A DNA stretch of 64,000 nt from Pseudomonas sp. B21-015 (GCF_024749285.1 NZ_CP087196.1:5704001-5768000); one strand, 5' to 3'; counted from the first letter of the stretch, positions 1-9,008 are shown. Notes: generated from the letters alone by a model not told the origin. Program-made: numbers and translations.

Positions 1-165
1 TGTTTTTCTCCGCTTTCGACCGAGAAGATCGAACCGTCAATAAGGCGACAACACACTGCCTTACCAACTCCTTCTGGCCTCGATGAACTGAAGCGTAACC
101 GCTGCCGAAAACTGCGTAACTCATTGTTTACCAAGAAGTTTTCCGTTTCGACTGCGCCGGAAGTG
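1..165 (-). other. Untranslated leader downstream of the promoter at 172-199
   Basis: This stretch has no supported gene. Read on minus, it contains a second TTGACG (about 37-42) followed by a small hairpin (about 16-32), resembling leader sequence upstream of Pseudomonas 16S rRNA as I remember it. No mature tRNA or rRNA sequence is present inside the window. Confidence 0.4.
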
Positions 166-171
166 GGGCGA

Positions 172-199
172 ATTATAGACGTCCAGAATCTGCCGTCAA
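172..199 (-). promoter_or_regulatory. Strong sigma-70 promoter, probable rRNA/tRNA operon promoter
   Basis: On the minus strand a TTGACG -35 box (194-199) and a perfect TATAAT -10 box (172-177) are separated by 16 bases. The -10 is followed by a GC-rich TCGCCCC discriminator, and the -35 is preceded by an AT-rich stretch (200-240) that could be an UP element. This layout is typical of stable-RNA promoters. It points left out of the window, away from bauC. The transcribed region 1-165 has no convincing coding frame. That an rRNA or tRNA operon lies beyond the edge is inference. Confidence 0.6.
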
Positions 200-250
200 C
201 TCCTATCTTCACATTTCTGTCATATAGGTCAAAAAAGCCCGAAAACACAA

Positions 251-276
251 AGGCCGACCTCAAGAGGTCGGCCTTC
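251..276 (-). terminator. Rho-independent terminator of bauC
   Basis: A perfect 11-base stem (AAGGCCGACCT / AGGTCGGCCTT) with a short loop lies 12 bases past the bauC stop codon. On the minus strand it is followed by TGTGTTTT and then a T-rich run. Confidence 0.8.
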
Positions 277-287
277 AGCCCTTCTAC

Positions 288-1781
288 TTACAAGCTAGGG
301 AATGCAAATTGCGAAGCTTCATGACTCGCCCGTTGCGGCCAGCGCTGGGTAATAGCCTTGCGACGGGTGTAGAACCGCACGCCATCCGGACCATAAGCAT
401 GCAGATCGCCGAACAGTGAACGCTTCCAGCCGCCAAAGCTGTGATACGCCACAGGCACCGGCAATGGCACGTTGACGCCGACCATACCCACTTCGATCTC
501 ATCGCAGAACAACCGCGCCGCTTCCCCATCACGGGTAAAGATGCAGGTGCCGTTGCCATACTCGTGATCATTGATCAGTTGCATCGCCTCTTCCAGGCTG
601 TTGACCCGAACGACGCACAGCACCGGCCCGAAGATCTCTTCTTTATAGATGCGCATTTCTGGCGTGACGTTATCGAACAGGCAGCCACCCAGGAAGAAAC
701 CTTCCTCATGACCGGCCACGCTCAGACCACGACCGTCGACCACCAAGGATGCACCGGACGAAACGCCATCTTCTATATAGCCACTGACTTTATCCCGCGC
801 CTGACCGGAAACCAGCGGCCCCATGTCCAGACCACAGGTCGTACCCGCACCGATCTTCAGCGCCTTGATCTGCGGCGTCAGTTTGGCCACCAACGCATCC
901 GCCACCTGATCGCCGACGCACACCGCCACCGAGATCGCCATGCAGCGCTCACCGCAGGAACCATAAGCCGCGCCCATCAGTGCGCTGACTGCGTTATCCA
1001 GATCCGCATCCGGCATCAATACCGCATGGTTCTTCGCCCCGCCCAACGCCTGGACGCGTTTGCCGCGCCTGGTGCCTTCGGCGTAGATGTATTCGGCAAT
1101 CGGCGTCGAACCGACAAAGCTCAGCGCTTTGACTTCCGGCGCTTCAATCAAGGCATCCACCGCAGCCTTGTCGCCATGCACCACACTCAGCACGCCTTTC
1201 GGCAGGCCGGCTTCCAACAGCAGCTGAGCAATCAGCAGCGTCGAGCTTGGATCGCGCTCGGACGGTTTCAGAATAAAGCAGTTGCCGCAGACGATCGCCA
1301 GCGGATACATCCACAGCGGCACCATGGCCGGGAAGTTGAACGGAGTAATACCGGCCACCACGCCCAATGGCTGGAAATCCGACCAGGCATCAATGTTCGG
1401 CCCGACGTTACGGCTGTACTCGCCCTTGAGGATTTCCGGCGCCGCACAGGCGAACTCGACGTTCTCGATCCCGCGCTTCAATTCACCGGCAGCATCTTCC
1501 AGGGTCTTGCCGTGTTCTTCGCTGATCAGTTGTGCGATACGGGCTTCGTTCTGTTCCAGCAGTTGCTTGAAGCGGAACATCACCTGAGCGCGCTTGGCCG
1601 CCGGCGTATTACGCCAGGCCGGGAACGCAGCCTTGGCCGAGTCAATGGCTTTCTGAATGGTTTCGCGGCTGGCCAATGGCAGCTTGTGGATAACCTGACC
1701 GGTGGACGGGTTGAACACGTCGGCCGTGCGACCGTCTTCGGTCACCAGTTCGCCATTGATCAAATGCGGGATAAGGCTCAT
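288..1781 (-). CDS. bauC: CoA-acylating (methyl)malonate-semialdehyde dehydrogenase, BauC-like
   Basis: A 497-residue aldehyde dehydrogenase of the MmsA/BauC type, full length for the family. It would oxidise malonate semialdehyde (3-oxopropanoate) with CoA and NAD to acetyl-CoA in the cytosol. Visible signatures are the N-terminal FNPSTG motif (residues 23-28), the NAD-binding TPFNFP segment (146-151), the FVGSTP turn (222-227) and GERCMA with the catalytic Cys280. It starts 78 bases after the stop of the transaminase gene on the same strand, so the two probably form one transcript. With the divergent LysR gene this matches the P. aeruginosa bauRABC locus, hence BauC rather than the valine-pathway MmsA. 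That choice rests on context; sequence alone cannot separate them. Confidence 0.9.
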   Translation of the reverse strand: MSLIPHLINGELVTEDGRTADVFNPSTGQVIHKLPLASRETIQKAIDSAKAAFPAWRNTPAAKRAQVMFRFKQLLEQNEARIAQLISEEHGKTLEDAAGELKRGIENVEFACAAPEILKGEYSRNVGPNIDAWSDFQPLGVVAGITPFNFPAMVPLWMYPLAIVCGNCFILKPSERDPSSTLLIAQLLLEAGLPKGVLSVVHGDKAAVDALIEAPEVKALSFVGSTPIAEYIYAEGTRRGKRVQALGGAKNHAVLMPDADLDNAVSALMGAAYGSCGERCMAISVAVCVGDQVADALVAKLTPQIKALKIGAGTTCGLDMGPLVSGQARDKVSGYIEDGVSSGASLVVDGRGLSVAGHEEGFFLGGCLFDNVTPEMRIYKEEIFGPVLCVVRVNSLEEAMQLINDHEYGNGTCIFTRDGEAARLFCDEIEVGMVGVNVPLPVPVAYHSFGGWKRSLFGDLHAYGPDGVRFYTRRKAITQRWPQRASHEASQFAFPSL

Positions 1782-1859
1782 GCGGGGCTCCTGAAAAATT
1801 GTCCACAGGCGCCCGCTAAAGGACGCCTTTCTTTCTATTAGAGGGAATAGAGGGAGAAA

Positions 1860-3209
1860 TCAGTCGGTCTTGTTCAGCACTTCGCCGACCGCATCGAACA
1901 GACGATCAAGGTCTTGCGGCTTGCTGTTGAAGGTTGGGCCGAACTGCAGGGTGTCGCCGCCGAAGCGCACATAGAACCCGGCTTTCCACAGGGCCATGCC
2001 GGCTTCGAACGGACGCACGATGGCATCGCCGTCGCGAGGCGCGATCTGGATTGCACCGGCCAACCCGTAGTTACGAATGTCGATAACGTTCTTCGAGCCC
2101 TTCAAACCATGCAACGCATTTTCGAAATGCGGCGCGACTTCAGCCACGCTCTGCACCAGGTTTTCCTTTTGCAGCAGGTCAAGTGCCGCCAGGCCAGCGG
2201 CGCAGGCTACCGGGTGCGCGGAATAGGTGTAGCCATGCGGGAATTCCACGGCGTACTCAGGCGTCGCCTGGTTCATGAAGGTCTGGTAGATCTCGGAGCT
2301 GGCAATCACTGCGCCCATCGGAATCGCGCCGTTGGTGACTTGCTTGGCAATGCACATCAGGTCCGGCGTCACGCCGAAGCTGTCAGCACCGAACATCGAA
2401 CCGGTACGGCCGAAACCGGTGATCACTTCGTCGAACACCAGCAGGATGTTGTGCTGATCGCAGATCTCGCGCAGACGCTTGAGATAACCCTGCGGCGGAA
2501 CCAGCACGCCAGCGGAACCGGCCAACGGCTCGACGAATACCGCTGCGATGTTCGAGGCATCGTGCAGTTCGATCAGCTTGAGCAATTCATCCGCCAGCGC
2601 GATACCACCCTGCTCCGGCATGCCACGAGTAAAAGCATTGCTCGCCAGCAAGGTGTGCGGCAGGTGATCGACGTCCATCATCGCCTGACCGAACAGTTTG
2701 CGGTTGCCGTTCACGCCGCCGAGGCTGGTGCCGGCGATGTTCACGCCGTGGTAGCCACGAGCGCGGCCGATCATTTTGGTCTTGGTCGCCTGGCCTTTCA
2801 GGCGCCAGTAGGCACGCACCATTTTCACCGCTGTATCTGCACACTCGGAACCCGAATCGGTGAAGAACACGTGATTCAGATTGCCCGGGGTCAGGTCGGT
2901 GATTTTCTCGGCCAGCTGGAACGACAGCGGGTGACCGTACTGGAAGCCCGGCGAGTAATCGAGGGTGCCCAATTGCTTGGCCACCGCCTCCTGGATTTCC
3001 TTGCGAGTGTGCCCGGCGCCACACGTCCACAGACCCGAGAGCGAATCGTAGACCTTGCGGCCCTTGTCGTCTGTCAGCCAACTGCCCTCGGCCGCTACGA
3101 TCAGGCGCGGGTCACGCTGGAAGTTGCGGTTCGCGGTGTAGGGCATCCAGTGAGCGTCAAGCTTGAGCTGGCTGGCCAGGGAAGTCGGGGCGTTTTCAGG
3201 CACGTTCAT
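1860..3209 (-). CDS. bauA: Beta-alanine:pyruvate transaminase
   Basis: A class III PLP-dependent omega-aminotransferase of 449 residues. It transfers the amino group of beta-alanine to pyruvate, giving malonate semialdehyde for the next enzyme. The PLP-site signature FDEVITGFGRTG lies at residues 259-270, the Schiff-base lysine is Lys289 in CIAKQVTNGA, and the YHG motif is at 153-155. The ATG at 3209 is preferred over one 21 bases upstream because a GAGG-containing ribosome site lies just before it and family members begin with MN. The gene is divergent from bauR across about 125 bases, where the LysR operator should lie. Length and motifs fit BauA closely. Confidence 0.92.
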   Translation of the reverse strand: MNVPENAPTSLASQLKLDAHWMPYTANRNFQRDPRLIVAAEGSWLTDDKGRKVYDSLSGLWTCGAGHTRKEIQEAVAKQLGTLDYSPGFQYGHPLSFQLAEKITDLTPGNLNHVFFTDSGSECADTAVKMVRAYWRLKGQATKTKMIGRARGYHGVNIAGTSLGGVNGNRKLFGQAMMDVDHLPHTLLASNAFTRGMPEQGGIALADELLKLIELHDASNIAAVFVEPLAGSAGVLVPPQGYLKRLREICDQHNILLVFDEVITGFGRTGSMFGADSFGVTPDLMCIAKQVTNGAIPMGAVIASSEIYQTFMNQATPEYAVEFPHGYTYSAHPVACAAGLAALDLLQKENLVQSVAEVAPHFENALHGLKGSKNVIDIRNYGLAGAIQIAPRDGDAIVRPFEAGMALWKAGFYVRFGGDTLQFGPTFNSKPQDLDRLFDAVGEVLNKTD

Positions 3210-3334
3210 GGGCAAAACCTCGCAGAGCAAATAAGCGGCGTGGAGATCAAAAGCGTTCTTGCAGCTAAATTGCCACGGGGATAAAGTCGATGAAATCCAA
3301 CTTTTCTAACCTTCAGTCAGGCCCGAACTAAACT

Positions 3335-4255
3335 ATGAGTACCCGTCGCCCCGATCCACTGGCGCAAGTCAGTGACTTTGATATCCGCCTGCTGCGGATT
3401 TTTCGCAGCGTGGTGGAATGCGGCGGCTTCTCCGCAGCGGAATCGGTGCTGGGCATCGGTCGCTCTGCGATCAGCCAGCAGATGAGCGATCTGGAACAGC
3501 GCCTCGGTCTGCGCCTGTGCCAACGAGGTCGCGCCGGTTTTTCCCTGACCGAAGAAGGTCGCGAGGTCTACCAATCAGCGTTGCAGCTATTAAGTGCGCT
3601 GGAAAGTTTCCGCACCGAGGTCAACGGCCTGCACCAACACTTGCGCGGCGAGTTGACCATCGGCCTGACCGACAACCTGGTCACCCTGCCCCACATGCGC
3701 ATCACCCACGCCCTGGCTCAACTGAAGGAACGCGGCCCCGACGTGCAGATCCAGATCCGCATGATCGCACCCAATGAGGTTGAACAAGGCGTGCTCGACG
3801 GTCGCTTGCATGTCGGCGTGGTGCCGCAAGCCAGCGCGCTATCGGGGCTGGAATATCAGCCGCTCTACAGCGAGCGCTCGCTGTTGTATTGCGCGGTCGG
3901 CCATCCGTTGTTCTATGTCGACGACAAACAGCTGGACGATGAGCGTCTCAACCGCCAGGACGCCATCGCCCCGACCTTTCGTTTGCCCGCCGAGATTCAG
4001 GCTCATTATCAGGCGCTCAATTGCACCGCCAGTGCGTCGGATCGCGAAGGCATGGCATTTCTGATTCTGACCGGGCGCTACATCGGTTATCTGCCGGATC
4101 ATTACGCCAGCCTCTGGGTACAGCAGGGCCGATTGCGTGCACTGAAACCCAAGGCACGCTTTTATGACCTGAGCCTGGCATCGGTCACACGCAAGGGCCG
4201 TCGTCCCCACTTGGTGCTGGAGAGTTTTCTGGAGAGCCTGGCGGCGACGCGTTGA
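3335..4255 (+). CDS. bauR: LysR-type regulator of beta-alanine catabolism
   Basis: A 306-residue LysR-family protein. The N-terminal winged helix-turn-helix covers about residues 12-72 (SAAESVLGIGRSAISQQMS region), followed by the periplasmic-binding-like effector domain. It lies divergent from bauA-bauC, the normal place for the activator of that operon, and likely responds to beta-alanine or its semialdehyde. The 3210-3334 gap would hold the LysR box, but I cannot point to one uniquely. The name BauR is by synteny with P. aeruginosa. Confidence 0.82.
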   Translation: MSTRRPDPLAQVSDFDIRLLRIFRSVVECGGFSAAESVLGIGRSAISQQMSDLEQRLGLRLCQRGRAGFSLTEEGREVYQSALQLLSALESFRTEVNGLHQHLRGELTIGLTDNLVTLPHMRITHALAQLKERGPDVQIQIRMIAPNEVEQGVLDGRLHVGVVPQASALSGLEYQPLYSERSLLYCAVGHPLFYVDDKQLDDERLNRQDAIAPTFRLPAEIQAHYQALNCTASASDREGMAFLILTGRYIGYLPDHYASLWVQQGRLRALKPKARFYDLSLASVTRKGRRPHLVLESFLESLAATR

Positions 4256-4260
4256 GAACT

Positions 4261-4351
4261 TGTGGGAGCGAGCGTGCTCGCGAAGAGGGAGTGTCAGTCG
4301 ATATTTATGCAACTGACACACCGCCTTCGCGAGCAAGCCCGCTCCCACAGG
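4261..4351. repeat. REP doublet (REPIN-like)
   Basis: Two inverted copies of the GTGGGAGCG...GCTCGCGA repeat face each other around a 40-base spacer. The doublet lies between bauR and the TetR gene. Confidence 0.85.
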
Positions 4352-4452
4352 GACTGTGGTGTTCAGGATTTATCGCGTCGGGACTTGTCTGAGACGTGCG
4401 GGTGCGCTATCAACGCATCTGGTTGCACCCATCTACCTGTTCGGAAGTGCCT

Positions 4453-5103
4453 ATGACCTTTGAAGTCCCAGCCCACGGCGGCAAACCCGCCAGCCGCATT
4501 CGTCAGAAGAACGAAGAGACCATCATCAAAGCCGCCGAAGACGAGTTCGCCCGTCACGGGTTCAAAGGCACCAGCATGAACACCATCGCGCAGAAAGCCG
4601 GGTTGCCCAAAGCGAATCTGCATTACTACTTCACCAACAAACTCGGTTTGTACGTGGCGGTGCTGAGTAACATCCTTGAGTTATGGGACAGCACCTTCAA
4701 TACCCTGACCGTCGAGGACGATCCGGCAGAAGCATTGACGCGATACATTCGCGCAAAAATGGAGTTCTCCCGGCGCCAGCCACAGGCTTCGCGGGTCTTC
4801 GCCATGGAAGTCATCAGCGGCGGCGAATGCCTGACCGAGCATTTCAACCAGGACTACCGCAACTGGTTTCAGGGCCGGGCCGCGGTGTTTCAGGCGTGGA
4901 TCGACGCCGGCAAAATGGACCCGGTCGACCCGATCCACCTGATCTTCCTGCTGTGGGGCAGCACCCAGCATTACGCCGACTTTGCCACGCAGATCTGCCG
5001 TGTCACCGGGCGCACCAGGTTGACCAAGCAAGACATGGAAGACGCCGGCAGCAACCTGATTCGCATCATTCTCAAAGGCTGCGGCCTGACGCCTTCGCTC
5101 TAA
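4453..5103 (+). CDS. TetR-family regulator with RutR/YcdC-like C-terminal domain
   Basis: A 216-residue TetR-type repressor. The N-terminal helix-turn-helix spans roughly residues 25-65 (TIAQKAGLPKANLHYYFTNK). The C-terminal domain contains the DPVDPIHLIFLLWGSTQHYADF segment type seen in RutR/YcdC proteins, which sense uracil or thymine. The start at 4453 is preferred over an in-frame ATG 57 bases upstream because the protein then begins, as usual, shortly before the DNA-binding domain. Its position beside beta-alanine genes (beta-alanine is the product of reductive uracil degradation) suggests control of pyrimidine catabolism, but no rut or pyd genes are in the window. Ligand and targets are inference. 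Confidence 0.82.
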   Translation: MTFEVPAHGGKPASRIRQKNEETIIKAAEDEFARHGFKGTSMNTIAQKAGLPKANLHYYFTNKLGLYVAVLSNILELWDSTFNTLTVEDDPAEALTRYIRAKMEFSRRQPQASRVFAMEVISGGECLTEHFNQDYRNWFQGRAAVFQAWIDAGKMDPVDPIHLIFLLWGSTQHYADFATQICRVTGRTRLTKQDMEDAGSNLIRIILKGCGLTPSL

Positions 5104-5110
5104 GACACTT

Positions 5111-5692
5111 ATGCCTTTTACCCTCAGCGGTTTTTGCGAATACCGCGAAGAGATTCGCAAAAGCCGCTTCATCGCCCTCGCCGCGCCAATCACCAGCGCA
5201 GGTGACGCCCAGGCGTTCCTTGAGCAACACAGTGATTTGAATGCCTCGCACAATTGCTGGGCCTGGAAGCTCGGCGATCAATACCGCAGCAGTGACGATG
5301 GCGAACCCGGTGGCACCGCTGGCCGGCCAATCCTTGCAGCGATCGAAGCGCAGGAGTGCGATCAGGTCGCGGTCGTGGTGATCCGCTGGTATGGCGGCAT
5401 CCAGTTGGGCACCGGCGGCCTCGCCCGAGCGTATGGCGGCAGTGCCAACAAATGCCTGCAAGGGGCACCGAAAGTCGAGTTGATCAGTCGGGTGCCGGTC
5501 AGTTGTGCCTGTGCATTTGGCGAGTTGCCGTTGGTGAAGCTTCGGGTGGCGGAGCTGGGTGGTTTGGTGGTGGAGGAAACCTTCACGGCCAATGGTGTGG
5601 AACTGCAATTGGCGATTGGCGACGAGCAGATAGATACGCTGCAAATGCAACTGGCGGATTTGAGTCGCGGGCGCATTTTGTTGCAGCGTTGA
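5111..5692 (+). CDS. YigZ/IMPACT family protein
   Basis: A 193-residue protein starting 7 bases after the TetR gene stop, so probably co-transcribed. The N-terminal UPF0029 (IMPACT) domain carries the family hallmarks IRKSRF near residue 16, SDDGEPGGTAG and RWYGGIQLGTGGLARAY; a ferredoxin-like YigZ C-terminal domain follows. Bacterial members are cytosolic and their role is poorly defined; eukaryotic IMPACT is a translational regulator of GCN2. Length is normal for the bacterial family. Confidence 0.88.
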   Translation: MPFTLSGFCEYREEIRKSRFIALAAPITSAGDAQAFLEQHSDLNASHNCWAWKLGDQYRSSDDGEPGGTAGRPILAAIEAQECDQVAVVVIRWYGGIQLGTGGLARAYGGSANKCLQGAPKVELISRVPVSCACAFGELPLVKLRVAELGGLVVEETFTANGVELQLAIGDEQIDTLQMQLADLSRGRILLQR

Positions 5693-5704
5693 AGATCAAA
5701 GATC

Positions 5705-5804
5705 AAAAGATCGCAGCCTTCGGCAGCTCCTACGCCGACCTTGCCCACCCGTAATACCGGATAAACGCAAATCCCGTAGGAACTGCCGAAGGCTGCGATC
5801 TTTT
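5705..5804. repeat. Inverted repeat of the AAAAGATCGCAGCCTTCGGCAG family
   Basis: Left arm 5705-5734 and right arm 5775-5804 are near-perfect reverse complements of about 30 bases around a 40-base loop. The same unit recurs at 12951-13014, 43021-43079 and (in part) 59645-59696. It lies just after the yigZ-like stop and could act as a terminator. Confidence 0.8.
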
Positions 5805-6324
5805 GGGGCACCCCGATTTTCTTAGCCCTCGACACTTGCCCACATCTGCTGTGCACCCGGCTGTGGATAACCTGAGCACATTCTGCTGTAACCCTTCTGT
5901 CATGCGGCTTTGCGGGCTTTGCTCATTTTTCGTCCAACTCACCAGTCGTGACGTTTATTCCATGTAAAAACAGTCAGTTAGAGCGGTTTATCGCCATTAG
6001 AAGAAAGCCCCTCGGTGCTTATGCCCGTGCGGTCGGCTTGCGCACAAATACTGTGGAACAACCTGTGGATAACCCGTTCATGGCTGGCGCAGCGCCATAT
6101 CCAACCTAGCGTGTAGCCTGTTGCTTGTTTTTTGACCAACTCATCGCGCGCAAAACCGGAGCCTGATCAAACGGCTTGCCCTCAAGTGGTGCCTGATTTG
6201 GAATTGGGATAAGGCGAGGCACCGTCGAAAAAGCCTATGCCTGCAAGGCTTTGCCGTTTTCCTGACTCAATGGCCAGGAAATTGCTTTATCCCCAGGCAT
6301 AACTTCAGTTGACCCGAGCCTGTC
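5805..6324 (+). promoter_or_regulatory. Long upstream region of the purine importer operon, with DnaA-box-like sites
   Basis: No gene is supported here. Two perfect TGTGGATAA nonamers (the complement of the DnaA box TTATCCACA) lie at 5862-5870 and 6064-6072, and a relaxed copy, TGTGGAACA, at 6052-6060. The last 100 bases should carry the promoter of the ABC operon; no consensus boxes could be fixed. I saw no purine riboswitch core. Confidence 0.4.
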
Positions 6325-7890
6325 ATGTCCAACCCCGTGCCGATCCCCGATCAAACACCCCGCCTGCAATTGCGCAGAATCACCAAACGTTATCCCGGTT
6401 GCCTGGCCAACGACGCCATCGACCTGAGCATTGCGCCCGGTGAAATCCACGCCTTGCTCGGCGAAAACGGTGCGGGCAAAAGTACCCTGATGAAGATCAT
6501 CTACGGCGTCACTCACGCCGACTCAGGGGAAATGATCTGGCAGGGCCAGCGCGTGAGCATGCGCAATCCGGCCCAGGCTCGCGGTCTCGGGATCGGCATG
6601 GTGTTCCAGCATTTCTCGCTGTTCGAAACCCTGAGCGTGGCGCAGAACATCGCGCTGGCAATGGGCGCCGCGGCAGGAACACCGAAGCAGCTTGAGCCGA
6701 AGATTCGTGAAGTGTCCCAGCGCTACGGCATGGCGCTGGAACCGGAGCGACTTGTCCACAGCCTGTCCATCGGCGAGCGTCAGCGGGTGGAAATCATTCG
6801 TTGCCTGATGCAAGACATCCGCCTGCTGATTCTCGATGAGCCGACGTCGGTACTGACTCCGCAAGAGGCCGATGAATTGTTCGTCACTTTGCGCCGACTG
6901 GCCGCCGAGGGCTGCAGCATTCTGTTTATCAGCCACAAGCTCGGCGAAGTACGCGCGTTGTGCCACAGCGCTACGGTGTTGCGCGGCGGTCGGGTGGCCG
7001 GGCATTGCGTACCGGCCGAATGCTCGGACCGGCAACTGGCGCAGTTGATGGTCGGTGAAGCCGCCGAGCTGATCACCGACTACCCAAAGGTCATGGGCGC
7101 TGATGCTTTTTTGAATGTGGCTGAATTGTCCTGGCACAACCCGGACCCGTTCGGCTGCTCGCTCAAGGACATTAATCTCGAGGTGCGCAGCGGCGAAATC
7201 GTCGGTGTCGCCGGGGTGGCGGGCAATGGCCAGGATGAGTTGCTGGCCTTGCTCAGTGGTGAAGAACGGTTGCCCCGCGATGACAGCGCGACGGTCCGTT
7301 TCGGCGGGCAACCGGTCGCTCATTTGCGGCCGGACGCACGACGCAAACTTGGTTTGGCATTCGTCCCCGCCGAGCGTCTGGGCCACGGCGCGGTGCCGGA
7401 GCTGAGCCTGGCAGATAACGCCCTGCTCACCGTATTTCAACAGGGGCTGGTCAGCAATGGGCTGATCCAGCGTGGCAAGGTCGAAGCGCTGGCCGAAGAC
7501 ATCATTCGCCGCTTCGGGGTCAAGACACCCAATGCCCAGGTACCGGCTCGCAGCCTGTCCGGCGGCAACTTGCAGAAATTCATCCTCGGCCGGGAAATCC
7601 TTCAGCAGCCCAGACTGTTGGTGGCCGCGCACCCGACCTGGGGCGTGGACGTCGGTGCCGCCGCGACCATTCACCGGGCGCTGATTGCCTTGCGCGACGC
7701 TGGCGCGGCGATTCTGGTGATTTCCGAAGACCTCGACGAACTGTTCCAGATCAGTGATCGCCTCGGCGCCTTGTGCGGCGGTCGATTGTCGGCACTGCAG
7801 GCCACCGTCGACACCCAACTGAGCGATGTCGGCGGCTGGATGGCCGGTCAGTTCGACGCTCCTCATTCACCTGCCCCCGTAGCGCTTTAA
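6325..7890 (+). CDS. Nucleoside/purine ABC importer, double ATPase subunit
   Basis: A 521-residue protein with two ABC domains in tandem, as in nucleoside importers working with BMP-type binding proteins. The first half has a Walker A (GENGAGKST, 46-54), an LSIGERQRVEI signature and a Walker B (LLILDEPTS). The second half has a degenerate Walker A (GVAGVAGNGQ), a good LSGGNLQKF signature and a changed Walker B (LLVAAHPTWG). One weak site is common in this class. Two permease genes follow at 11 bases and with a stop/start overlap, so the three form an operon. The binding-protein candidate is at 13087-14169. The neighbouring purine deaminases suggest purine bases or nucleosides as cargo. Confidence 0.9.
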   Translation: MSNPVPIPDQTPRLQLRRITKRYPGCLANDAIDLSIAPGEIHALLGENGAGKSTLMKIIYGVTHADSGEMIWQGQRVSMRNPAQARGLGIGMVFQHFSLFETLSVAQNIALAMGAAAGTPKQLEPKIREVSQRYGMALEPERLVHSLSIGERQRVEIIRCLMQDIRLLILDEPTSVLTPQEADELFVTLRRLAAEGCSILFISHKLGEVRALCHSATVLRGGRVAGHCVPAECSDRQLAQLMVGEAAELITDYPKVMGADAFLNVAELSWHNPDPFGCSLKDINLEVRSGEIVGVAGVAGNGQDELLALLSGEERLPRDDSATVRFGGQPVAHLRPDARRKLGLAFVPAERLGHGAVPELSLADNALLTVFQQGLVSNGLIQRGKVEALAEDIIRRFGVKTPNAQVPARSLSGGNLQKFILGREILQQPRLLVAAHPTWGVDVGAAATIHRALIALRDAGAAILVISEDLDELFQISDRLGALCGGRLSALQATVDTQLSDVGGWMAGQFDAPHSPAPVAL

Positions 7891-7901
7891 CGGAGTTTCA
7901 C

Positions 7902-9008
7902 ATGCTGCTTTCTCTCGAACCCCGTGGCCAGCAATCGCGCCTGATGTTGTGGTGTTCGCCCTTGCTGGCGGCCGTGTTGACGCTGGGCTGCGGCTCATTG
8001 CTGTTTATCGCGCTGGGGCATGATCCACTGCTGACCTTGCACACGTTGCTGATTGCACCGATCAGCGACTTGTACGGCGTCTCCGAATTGTTGGTCAAAG
8101 CGTTGCCGATTCTGCTCTGCGCATTGGGCCTGGCAGTGGCGTATCAAGCACGGATCTGGAACATCGGCGCCGAAGGTCAGTTGCTGCTCGGCGCCCTGGC
8201 CGGCAGTGCGCTGGCGGTAAACATCATCGATATGCAAAGTCGCTGGGCGCTGGTGCTGATCCTGGTGGTCGGCACCTTGGCCGGTGCTGCATGGGCCGGC
8301 CTGACGGCATGGCTGCGCACACGCTTCAACGCCAATGAAATCCTTACCAGCATCATGCTCAATTACATCGCCCTGAATCTGCTGCTGTTCTGTGTCCACG
8401 GGCCACTGAAGGACCCGGCCGGGTTCAACTTTCCGGAGTCGGCAATGTTTGGCGATGCCAGTCGTTTGCCGCTGTTGCTGGAGGACGGTCGGGTTCACGC
8501 CGGGGTGTATTTCGCCTTGCTCGCGCTGGTGGCGGTGTGGGTGTTGTTGCAGAAAAGCTTTGTCGGCTTCCAGATCAAAGTGCTTGGGCTGGACAAGCGT
8601 GCGGCGGGTTTCGTCGGTTTTCGCGAGAAGCGGCTGATCTGGCTGGCGCTGTTGATCAGCGGCGGCCTGGCGGGGTTGGCCGGGGTATGCGAAGTCACCG
8701 GGCCCATCGGCCAATTGGTGCCGCAGGTTTCACCGGGTTACGGCTATGCGGCGATCACCGTGGCGTTTCTCGGGCGACTGAATCCCATCGGCATTCTGTT
8801 TTCCAGCCTGTTGATGGCGCTGCTGTACATCGGCGGCGAGAGCGCGCAGATGAGCATGAACCTGCCGCAAGCGATCACTCAACTTTTCCAAGGGATGATG
8901 CTGTTTTTCCTGCTGGCCAGTGACGTGCTGATTCTCTACCGACCGCGTTTGAACCTGCGCTGGGTACGGCGCACCTCGACCACCGCCGTACACGCAGGAG
9001 CCTTGTGA
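7902..9008 (+). CDS. ABC transporter permease (nucleoside/purine type), first subunit
   Basis: A 368-residue inner-membrane protein with about ten hydrophobic segments, a BPD_transp_2 family permease. The ATG at 7902 follows a CGGAG ribosome site; longer in-frame readings run inside the ATPase gene and are not credible. Motifs such as the YQARIWNIGAEGQLLLGA region and NANEILTSIMLNYIA are typical of YufP-like nucleoside permeases. It pairs with the next gene to form the membrane channel. Confidence 0.9.
   Translation: MLLSLEPRGQQSRLMLWCSPLLAAVLTLGCGSLLFIALGHDPLLTLHTLLIAPISDLYGVSELLVKALPILLCALGLAVAYQARIWNIGAEGQLLLGALAGSALAVNIIDMQSRWALVLILVVGTLAGAAWAGLTAWLRTRFNANEILTSIMLNYIALNLLLFCVHGPLKDPAGFNFPESAMFGDASRLPLLLEDGRVHAGVYFALLALVAVWVLLQKSFVGFQIKVLGLDKRAAGFVGFREKRLIWLALLISGGLAGLAGVCEVTGPIGQLVPQVSPGYGYAAITVAFLGRLNPIGILFSSLLMALLYIGGESAQMSMNLPQAITQLFQGMMLFFLLASDVLILYRPRLNLRWVRRTSTTAVHAGAL

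Noticed and set aside
441..1841. Long open frame on plus opposite bauC (466 codons)
   Set aside because: It lies wholly antisense to a clear aldehyde dehydrogenase, has an abnormal composition rich in His, Arg and Gln, and has no ribosome site. It is a GC-bias shadow.
1914..3284. Long open frame on plus opposite bauA (456 codons)
   Set aside because: Antisense to a well-supported transaminase, with low-complexity composition and no domain.
5805..6324. Purine riboswitch or second replication origin upstream of the importer
   Set aside because: No purine riboswitch core was found. Two or three DnaA-like boxes without dnaA, rnpA or an AT-rich unwinding region are not enough for an origin.
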